Assembly (NCBI GenBank): GCA_963596015.1
Contig: CAVBJS010000005.1
Coordinates: 1 to 64,000, forward strand
DNA: 64,000 bases
DNA from: CAG-791 sp963596015
GTDB lineage: Bacteria > Bacillota > Clostridia > Lachnospirales > Lachnospiraceae
Reading direction: 5' to 3'
The first letter of the stretch is position 1; each line of letters opens with the position of its first letter. Below, one piece after another: positions 7,211 to 16,300 of the stretch. The notes below the pieces were generated by a model, which had not been told where the DNA came from, made no database searches, and saw nothing but the letters and a program-made list of their open reading frames with translations. The translations under genes and the position numbers were made by a program.

Positions 7211-9154
7211 ATGAGACATTCTATTGCCAAATCCATATTGCGGATGATTCTGGCCATTACCATCGCTTTTACCGGTGTTATGGTCTTTTCTACGGTGAAT
7301 AGTGCCAGAGAAGACGCTTATGAGCATTCCCAGCTTTTGGCTTTTCAGGGGGCACAGTCTCTTTCTTTTTCCTACTCCTGGTATGAAGAGGATATGCTCC
7401 TTTATAACGACAAAGCCAGGGAAAAGGTCCTGGGGACCATGGAAAAGCTGCGAAAAGATGACGATCTGATCTTCCTTTATATCGTGGTCCCTAACGAGGA
7501 AGAGGGCACCATGAATTATGTGTACCTGGTGGGAGATGAGAAGGCCGCCGATATAGTGGAGAGTATTGAGAAGGAGCCTGTTCAGAAAAGGTCTGGTTTC
7601 TCAGAGGCCATGCTGGCGGTGATGCATGGGGAAAGCGAGCGGGAAGACATCGAGATGGACAACCAGTTCGGCCATGTGATCTCCACCTATGTGCCCCTTT
7701 ACGGCGAAAATGACCAGGTCCTTGCGGTGATCGGCGCCGATGTGAGCATTACAAAGATGGAGTTATCCCTGATGAGTGCTCTTCCGGGGAAACTGCTTTT
7801 CGCCCTGTTCATCGGTGTGGTCAGTCCGTTGATCCTTTTCGGATACATGAAAAAGAATGTCATCGGTCCTGCCAGGAAGGTCAGTGCGGCCATGCAGGAA
7901 TTTGGCAAGGATGACGTATATGATGTGCCGCCTTTGTCCCTCCACTGCGATAATGAATTCGGCCAGATCGAAGCCTCCTTTAATAAAATGGCGGTAAATA
8001 TCCGGGATAATGTGGAAAAGATCCGGAAATACACGGAGGTTCAAAACCGGCAGGCCTATGAGCTGCGGACGGCAGCGAAGATCCAGCAGGGATTTCTGCC
8101 GGAGGAACACTGGGAGGATGAGACCTGTGAGATCAATGGCTGCATGCTTCCCGCCAAGAATATCGGCGGCGATTTCTATGACTACTTTACCTGCAACGGA
8201 CAGACGGTATTGCTCATTGCGGATGTCTCCGGAAAGGGACTAAGCGGTGCTATTTTTATGGCCAGTGCTATTACCCTGATCCGAGGCTTTGCCAAGCGCT
8301 TTACGGATCCTCATGATGTGCTGACGGCGGTAAACCAGGAGTTGGAGCGCACCAACGCCAATATGATGTTTGTGACGGTTTTTCTGGCCTATGTGGATAT
8401 GAGTAAAGGGGTGATCCGGTACTGCAATGCAGGCCACAATCCCCCTTATGTGATCAGTGACGGAAAAGTACGGCAGCTCACAGGTTCCGGCGGTGTGCCC
8501 TTGGGTATTCTGGAAGATGAGGTCTATGAAACGGCAGAGGAATTCCTGCCTCTTGGCAGCACCCTGTTTTTCTATACGGACGGGGTTAACGAGGCGGAGA
8601 ATGCCGCGACTGCCTTCTTTGGAATGGAGCGGCTGGAGGCCTGTCTGCGAAACTGCAACGGCAAAGATGTCATCGAAAAAGTCCGGGAAGCGCTGGAGGA
8701 ATTTACCGCTTGCTGCGAGCAATATGACGACATTACCATGCTGTCCTTTACCTCTAAGGCAGAGGAACTTCTGCTGCCGGCCAAAGTGCCTGCATTTGAA
8801 AAACTTCGAAGCTGGATCCTGGAGGATGAACGGATCCCGGAGAAGACCGGAAAGGCCCTTTGTCTGATGGGGGAAGAGATCTTTATTAATATCGCATCCT
8901 ACGCCTATGGAGAGAAGGAAGGGGTAACGCTGATACGCAAGAAGATCCTGCCGGACGGCAGTTGCCTTTTGCAATTTACGGACAGCGGTGTCCCCTTTGA
9001 TCCCACGCAGGATATCACGGATATCGAGGAGTATGATCCCTTTCAGCAGGTAGGCGGATTAGGCCGTTTCATGATTGAATCCACAGCAGATGTATGGCAC
9101 TATACTAATATGGATGGGAATAATATCCAGCTGGTGGTCAAGAAAAACAGCTGA
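7211..9154 (+). CDS. Membrane SpoIIE-type phosphatase fused to RsbW-like ATPase domain
   Basis: A 647-residue regulator in four parts. An N-terminal helix (about 10-27) and an extracellular sensor lead to a second helix near 195-215. A HAMP linker ends near 280. A PP2C/SpoIIE phosphatase follows with metal ligands in G-G-D-F-Y-D (Asp321), A-D-V-S-G-K-G (Asp338) and Y-T-D-G-V (Asp457). The last 120 residues are a serine-kinase-like HATPase (G-E-E-I-F-I-N-I, then F-T-D-S-G-V-P-F-D, then G-G-L-G). RsbU and RsbW functions are normally in separate proteins; the fusion lets one protein both phosphorylate and dephosphorylate a STAS partner. The STAS gene at 10019 is the obvious candidate. No sigma factor gene is nearby. 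Confidence 0.88.
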   Translation: MRHSIAKSILRMILAITIAFTGVMVFSTVNSAREDAYEHSQLLAFQGAQSLSFSYSWYEEDMLLYNDKAREKVLGTMEKLRKDDDLIFLYIVVPNEEEGTMNYVYLVGDEKAADIVESIEKEPVQKRSGFSEAMLAVMHGESEREDIEMDNQFGHVISTYVPLYGENDQVLAVIGADVSITKMELSLMSALPGKLLFALFIGVVSPLILFGYMKKNVIGPARKVSAAMQEFGKDDVYDVPPLSLHCDNEFGQIEASFNKMAVNIRDNVEKIRKYTEVQNRQAYELRTAAKIQQGFLPEEHWEDETCEINGCMLPAKNIGGDFYDYFTCNGQTVLLIADVSGKGLSGAIFMASAITLIRGFAKRFTDPHDVLTAVNQELERTNANMMFVTVFLAYVDMSKGVIRYCNAGHNPPYVISDGKVRQLTGSGGVPLGILEDEVYETAEEFLPLGSTLFFYTDGVNEAENAATAFFGMERLEACLRNCNGKDVIEKVREALEEFTACCEQYDDITMLSFTSKAEELLLPAKVPAFEKLRSWILEDERIPEKTGKALCLMGEEIFINIASYAYGEKEGVTLIRKKILPDGSCLLQFTDSGVPFDPTQDITDIEEYDPFQQVGGLGRFMIESTADVWHYTNMDGNNIQLVVKKNS

Positions 9155-9263
9155 CGATGCAGCGTTTGTTCATCAGCTGTTTCTGCGGGAAACCGGGAGA
9201 CGGATGGACAGATAGAAAGTATGGAAAGAAAAGGGACAGGAGGCACAGTAGCTGATCAAAACT

Positions 9264-9935
9264 TTGAAAGTATACATAGCGGATGTAGATTGTCTTGCAG
9301 ACCCCAATGCATACCGGGCCGCCTATGAAAAAGCAGACCGGGAACGACAGAAGAAGGCAGACCGCTTTCGCTTTCCGGCAGATAAAAGGCTGTGTCTGGG
9401 GGCCGGTCTGCTGCTGCAGGAAGCACTGCGCAGGGAAGGGGTCCGGGACAGAGATATAGGGATACAGCCCGGCGGAAAGCCCTATCTGAAAGGGACAAAG
9501 GAGTGCTTTTTTAACTTAAGTCATGCCGGCACCAAGGTGCTTTGCGCACTGGCCGGGGAACCGGTGGGATGCGATATCGAGAAAAAGAAAACGCCGCCGT
9601 TGGAGGTGGCCCGGAGGGTCTTTTCCCCCCAGGAGCAGGAGAGACTTTTTCACCTGGAGGGGGAAGAACAGAAGCAGTATTTTTACAGGCTCTGGACGGG
9701 CAAGGAAAGTTTCGTGAAGATGACGGGGGAAGGCCTGCGGCATGTGCCGGATGATTTTACCATCCGGATGCCTTTCGGCAGCCAGATAGTGGGAGAGCGC
9801 GAAGTTACCTTTTACGAGGTCCTGAGCACCCGGGAGTATCAGGGAACGGTTTGTAAGGCAGGGACAGCTTTGAAAGACAGAGAAGAAAGCGGAAGAACGA
9901 TCCACAGAGAGGCTGTTACGGTAGAGTTCGTGTAA
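9264..9935 (+). CDS. 4'-phosphopantetheinyl transferase, Sfp type
   Basis: This 223-residue enzyme moves the phosphopantetheine arm from CoA to carrier domains, here most likely the three T domains of the NRPS genes downstream. Diagnostic motifs are F-N-L-S-H-A-G, V-G-C-D-I-E (Mg2+-binding Asp and Glu) and W-T-G-K-E-S-F-V-K. TTG at 9264 gives the usual Sfp-like N-terminus (M-K-V-Y). The best ribosome site (AGGAGG at 9238-9243) is instead ideally spaced from an in-frame CTG at 9252, so the start is uncertain by four codons. It sits between the phosphatase and the STAS gene. Confidence 0.93.
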   Translation: MKVYIADVDCLADPNAYRAAYEKADRERQKKADRFRFPADKRLCLGAGLLLQEALRREGVRDRDIGIQPGGKPYLKGTKECFFNLSHAGTKVLCALAGEPVGCDIEKKKTPPLEVARRVFSPQEQERLFHLEGEEQKQYFYRLWTGKESFVKMTGEGLRHVPDDFTIRMPFGSQIVGEREVTFYEVLSTREYQGTVCKAGTALKDREESGRTIHREAVTVEFV

Positions 9936-10018
9936 CTTTTATATATTACATTTTGAGAGCATGGAAAGAAGCGAACGGTCCATATAACATGGAAGAGAAG
10001 AGAGATACGAGGTGAACT

Positions 10019-10324
10019 ATGTTTGCAATACGATCACAGAAAAATGAACAGGAAACAGTGGTCCTCCTGGAGGGAATGATCGATTCCACCACGGCAGGGG
10101 ATTTTGCGGCCGGAATGGAAGAGATCCTAAAGGAACAGCCCGCAGCGCTGGTTCTTGACTTTGCAAAGGTGGATTATATTTCCTCCGCAGGCTTTCGTAT
10201 CCTTTTCATGATCGCAAAGGAAATGAAGAAAAATCAGGGGAAATTAAGCGCACGGGGAGTCAGTGCGGAAATTCTGAACCTGTTTAATATGGTGCACATG
10301 GATCATGTAATGGAGATCCTGTAA
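10019..10324 (+). CDS. STAS-domain anti-sigma factor antagonist (SpoIIAA/RsbV-like)
   Basis: A 101-residue single STAS domain. The phosphorylatable serine lies in V-D-Y-I-S-S-A-G-F-R, the standard position for SpoIIAA/RsbV. In known systems the unphosphorylated form binds an RsbW-like kinase and frees its partner. The fused phosphatase/ATPase at 7211 carries both activities that would act on it, so the pair probably forms a switch. Because the NRPS genes begin 67 bp downstream, control of their expression or output is plausible but unproven. Confidence 0.9.
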   Translation: MFAIRSQKNEQETVVLLEGMIDSTTAGDFAAGMEEILKEQPAALVLDFAKVDYISSAGFRILFMIAKEMKKNQGKLSARGVSAEILNLFNMVHMDHVMEIL

Positions 10325-10330
10325 CAAACT

Positions 10331-10363
10331 AAAAAGATGTCGGCAGATACCGGCATCTTTTTA
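10331..10363 (+). terminator. Terminator between STAS gene and NRPS
   Basis: AAAAAGATGTCGG and CCGGCATCTTTTT form a 13-position stem with a six-base loop and a T tract. It ends 28 bp before the NRPS start, so the NRPS either has its own promoter or relies on read-through (attenuation). Confidence 0.8.
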
Positions 10364-10391
10364 AAAATCTGTAGGAAGGAATGGGGGATAC

Positions 10392-13300
10392 ATGAATTAC
10401 ACATTACTGCAGAATCAGCTGGGAATCTACGGAGCAGAAGTGCTTTCCAAAGAGGATTCCGATTACAACAACGAGATACTGACACTGTTAGATCCGCGGG
10501 TAGACCCGGAGCGGTTAAAGGCTGCTTTGGATGAGACTGTCAAGGCTCATCCTTATATGAGATCCAGGCTGGGACATACGCCTTCCCAGGATGTGTGCCT
10601 GGAAAGTCACCCGGAGGAAACTTTTGAGACAAAGATCCTGGATGTGCCGGACATAGACGATGTCAAAGACAGCCTCGATCGTCACTATGACTTTTTTGCG
10701 GACTGCCTTTTCCGCATAGAGATCTATCGCACACCGAAGGGAAATTATCTCTATCTGAATTTTTCTCATCTTATTTCCGATGGCTGGTCCTTCCGTGTCT
10801 TTTTCCGGGATGTATCCAGAGCCTATCAGGGACAGGCACTGACCGGGGAGGGAGAGGAGATCTTCGCCCTGCACCGCCGGGAGGAAGAAGACCGGGCCGG
10901 TGCTGTCTATGAAGAGGAAAAAGCCTGGTATCTTCAGGAATTCGCCGCCTATGATGAGACCGATTCCATGCCGCTGCCGGACAGACAGGAGAAGGAAGCG
11001 GTGTTTAGAGACCGCACCTTTTCACTTTCGGTGGATGCGGCGGCAATGGCGGGACTGGCAGATAAGTTCCATACCACAAAAGGGACCATCTTTATGGCTG
11101 CTTTTGCGTTGACTCTGTCTGCCTTTAGTGCCGATGATAAAGTATTCTTTACCACGATCTATCACGGAAGACAAAAGGAAGCTTTGAAAAATACCATTGG
11201 CATGCTGGTAAGGACCCTGCCGGTGGGCATCAGCTTAAACGGCCTGGAAAGCACCGAGGCGCTTATTGGCACTATGCGGCAGCAGCTGGTGAAGACCAGA
11301 GAGAGCAAGGCCTACGCTTTTACAGATCTAAGCAAAGATCTGGGCGTAAAGAGCGATATCCTTTTTGCCTATCAGGAGGATTTCCACAATTATGAGCTGG
11401 AGACAGGGGATTGTACCGTGCCCGCCGCGTTAATGGAGAAGAGAGCCCCGGGGCTTAGCTTCTGCACCCAGATCTTCCAAAAGGGTGCGTGCTACGAGGC
11501 AGCCTGCACCTATCCGGCTCACCTTTACAGCGAGGGATTGATCGGACATTTCCTGGAAGCTTTCGACCATATTCTGGGAGAGCTGCTGACAAAGGACAAA
11601 GTAGAAGAGATAGAGATCTGCGGCAAGGAGCAGATACGAGCGCTGGATCAGTTTAATCCGGCTTCTTTTGATGCGAATATGGGACAGCAGGATATCCTGA
11701 CGCTGTTTAAGAAAAATGTGGAGAAGTATCCTTCCATGACGGCCCTGGTCTTTAAAGAAAAGCAGTATACCTTTAAGGAACTGGATGAGATGACAGATAA
11801 GCTGGGAGCTGTGATCTATGAACAGGTACAGGAAGCCGGTGTGGAGGGACAGCCGGTGGTTTCCATTCTGATCTCCCGCAATGAAAATATGGTGATCACC
11901 CCTCTGGCGGCTATGAAGGCAGGCTGTGCTTTTCAGCCCCTTGATCCTGCCTATCCCGCAGAGCGGCTTAACTTTATGGTCAAGGATGCCGCAGCGGCAT
12001 TGGTCATTGAGGAGCCCTGCTATAGTACGGTGTTGGAAGAATATACCGGAAGACGGCTGTCCACAGATCGCCTTGAAGAGATCTTCAAGGGACAGACACC
12101 GGAAGTTACACTGCCCGGCGTCTCCCCGGAGGATGCCATGATCCTTCTGTATACCTCCGGCTCCACCGGCGTGCCCAAGGGCGTGATTCTGGAACAGCGC
12201 AATATCGCCACCTGGTGTGGTTGGTATGGGAGTTACCTGGATCTGGAGCCTGGGGATGCTATGGCCTGCTATGCTTCCTTTGGCTTTGATGCTCATATGG
12301 TGGATATTTATACAGCACTTACAGGGGCCAAGACTGTCCATATCATTCCGGAGGAGATCCGGTTAGACCTGATCGCCCTGAATCGGTACTTTGTGGAACA
12401 CAATGTGCGCAGCACCATGATCACCACCGCGGTGGCCTTCCAGTTTGCCTCTAATATTCAGAAGACCAGTCTGAAATATCTGCTGACCGGCGGAGAAAAG
12501 TTAGCCTCCTTAGAGCCGCCCACGGAATATACCCTGATCAATGCCTACGGCCCCACGGAGACCACCATCTGCGTTACCGCGAAGAAGGTGCTGGAGAAGG
12601 AAAATAACATCCCCATCGGTGCCGGTTATGATACAAACAGACTCTATGTGGTGGACCGCCATCTGCACAGACTCCCTGTGGGAGCGCCGGGAGAGCTGCT
12701 GGTGGCCGGCCCGCAGGTAGGCAGAGGTTATTTAAACCGCCCGGAGAAGACGGCGGAAGTATTTATAGAAGATCCGTTTACCGCAGAAGAAAATCCTCTC
12801 TTTTCCAGATGCTATCGCACCGGGGATATTGTGCGCTGGCGTGAAAACGGAGAGATCGAATTCGTGGGAAGACGGGACCACCAGGTCAAGATCCACGGCT
12901 ACCGTATCGAGCTGAAGGAAGTGGAGTCTGTGATCCGGGAATTTGAGGGCATAAAGGACGCCACCGTGCAGGCCTTTGATGACCCCAACGGCAGTAAGTT
13001 CATCGCAGCCTATATCTGCGCAGATACGCCGGTGGATATAGAAGCTATGAATGCCTTCATCGCAGAGAGAAAGCCCGCCTATATGGTGCCCTATGTCACC
13101 ACCCAGATAGAGAGGATTCCCTACAATGTGAACCAGAAGGTGGACAAAAACGCCCTGCCCAAGCCGGAATTAAAGGCAAAGGCCGGCAGTCAGAGCGCAT
13201 CTGCAGCCCCTTTGAATGTCTTAGAGCAGGAGATCAAGGCACTGCTGACAGAACTGCTGGGAGCAGAAGAGTTCGGTGTGACAGATGAGCTGACCGCCAT

Positions 13301-16300
13301 CGGCCTGACCTCTATCAACAGCATAAAGCTGGCGGCTATCCTTTATAACACCTACGGCATTTCTCTGAATGCCTTTGACCTTCTGGACGGTGCTACGCTG
13401 CAGACCATCGAAAATGCCATCCTGGATCAGTGGATGAAGAAACAAGAGAAAGCGGAGCAAAGTGATTCTTCTGATGGTCCTGTCTCTTGTGCATCCTCTT
13501 CGGCATCGTCTTCTGCTTCCGCTTTGGATGCCGGAGTCGGCACTGCTGCAAAGAACGCAGAGAATGACAGATGCGGGAATACAGAGAGTGAGAATAAGGG
13601 AAGTAAGGATAATAAAATCACAGTCGCAGACTGCGCACCCTTAAGCTTTGCCCAGCAGGGCGTCTATTCTGAGTGTCTGGCTAATCCGGAGAGCACTTTT
13701 TACAATATTCCCAGTTGCCTGACCCTGCCGGAAGGAACGAAGCAGGAGGATGTGATCGGGGCGCTGGAGCAGCTGACAGCGGCGCATCCTGCCCTGGCAA
13801 GTCACTTTGTAGCCGATGATACCCAGACGATCCTTCATGCCCGGCTGTCGGACTTCGCATGGGATATTCCGGTGCTTACCATGAGCGCAGAGGAATTTGC
13901 CGCATACAAAAAGGAATTTGTGAAGCCCTTTGATCTGGAGAAGGGACCGCTGTGCCGCTTTGTACTGGTGCAGGCTGACCGGCTGTATCTGCTGATGGAT
14001 GTACATCACCTGGTAGCTGACGGCGCATCGGTGGATCTGATGCTGCGGGAGCTTTGCAGGGCATTGGACGGAGAGAGTATTTCTCCGGAGTCCTATACCA
14101 GCTTTGATTTTGCAAGAGAGCAGCATCTGGAAGAAGAGAATGAGAGATTCTTTGACCAGGTGATGGCCGGGGTGGAGGAAGCTTCTCAGCTGATCCCGGA
14201 TGTCTATGAAAAGGACAAGCCCCATACGGAAGGACAGGCAAAGGAAGAGATAGACTTAGCCCCTGTCAATGCATATGCAAGAGCCCATGGCATCACCCCG
14301 GCGGCAGTTTATCTGGCAGCCTCCTTCCTGGCAACAGGACGTTATATCTGTGAGGATCATGTGGCCATAGCCACCATTTCCAGCGGCCGCAGCAATGTGC
14401 GTATTGCCGGCACCGTAGGCATGTTCGTCAACACACTGCCCCTTTCTTCCAAGTTGGATCCGGAAGAGAAGGCAGAGGACTTTATCCGCCGCAGCGCAGA
14501 GCTTTTTGTGGGTGTGATCCGTCACGAGAATCATCCTTTTGCGGCTATTGCGGCTAAATATGATTTTAAACCCCAGATCTCCTATGCTTACCAGGTAGGG
14601 GTGCTGGGACAATATGAGACCAGTCTGGGCAGCCTTAAGAGCGAGGATCTGTCCCCTGACCGGGCGAAGCTTCCCATCTCCATCCAGATCTTTGGCGAGG
14701 AAGGAAAGCAGGGGACGGTGCAGGTCAACTATGACGCAGCCCTGTTCAGTGAGGCTTTTGCCAAGGGCTTTGCGCACAGCATCGCCGTGGCAGCCAAGCA
14801 GCTGATCAGCCTTGATAAGGTAGGAGATGTGAGCCTGACGGAGAAAGAGGACTGGGCAAAGTTAGATGGCTATAATCAGCCCATGCGTCTTGACTTTGAT
14901 CCTCAGGATTCTGTAGTAAGCAAGTTTAAGAAGATCGCGGCACAGTTCCCGGAGAAAGAGGCAGCGGTCTATAAAGAAAAATCCTATACCTATAAGGAAC
15001 TGGATCAGGTGACAGACCGTCTGGCGGCCTGCATCTACGAAAAGGTCAGCCGGGTGACGGGAAAGAGCGACCTTGCAGAGCAGGTGGTCTCTGTGATCAT
15101 CGGCCGCAGCGAGCACGTATTCTTACTGCCCCTGGCTATCCTGAAGGCAGGCTGTGGCTACGAGCCCTTAGATCCCAGCTATCCCCAGGAGCGATTGAAC
15201 TTCATGGTACAGGATGCAGGGGCAAGCCTGCTGATCGCTGAGAGAGAGCTGGCACCCTTAGTCAATGAGTATCAGGGCGAAGTGCTTTACGTGGACGAGT
15301 TGGATGACGCCGCTGCGGCACTGACCCGGTATACCCTGCCGGAGGCACCCGGGCCTCATGATCTTATGATCATGCTTTATACCTCCGGCTCCACCGGCAC
15401 TCCTAAGGGCTGCCAGATCGAGCACGGCAACATGGTGGCTTTTGCTTACGGCTCTAACCATGAAGGCTTCTATACCACAGACGGCCGGACCGCTTCCTTT
15501 GCCTCCTTTGGCTTTGATGTATGCATGTCCGATACTTTCTGCACCCTGTTAAACGGGGCTACGCTGTGCGTGATCCCGGAGGATGTGCGCATGAATCTGA
15601 ACGAACTGGCCGCCTACTTTGACGAGGCGGGCATCACCCAGGTACTTCTGACTACCCAGGTGGGCGTACAGTTCGTACAGAATTATCCGCAGATGAAGAC
15701 ACTGCGTTTCCTGGTCATGGGGGGAGAAAAGCTCCCGGCTTTGGATCCTTCCGCTTTGAACTATACGATCATCAATGGCTACGGCCCGACGGAGAATTGC
15801 TGCGGCGTCAGCCTGTTCCCCATCCGGTTCTGGGAGCCCAATGTTCCCATCGGAAAACCCATGGTGACCATCGCCGGCTACGTGCTGGATAAGAGCGGTC
15901 ATCGTCTGCCTGCCGGCGCCGCAGGCGAGTTCTGCCTGTGCGGCCCCCAGGTCACAAGAGGATATTTAAACCGGCCGGATAAGACCGCAGAAGCCTATAC
16001 CCAGTCTCCCTACAGTGAGTTCAGGATGTATCACACAGGTGATATCGTCCGCTACCGGGAGGATGGCAATGTAGAATTCGTGGGCAGAAAGGACGGCCAG
16101 GTCAAGATCCGCGGCTTCCGTGTGGAGACCAAGGAAGTAGAGGCAGTGATCCGGGAATATCCGGGCATCACGGATGCCACGGTACAGGCTTACAGCTATG
16201 ACAACGGCGGAAAGTATCTGGCAGCCTTTATCGTCAGCAAGGAGACGGTAGAGATCGAGAGCCTGGATCAGTTTATCAAGGATCGTAAGCCTGCCTACAT

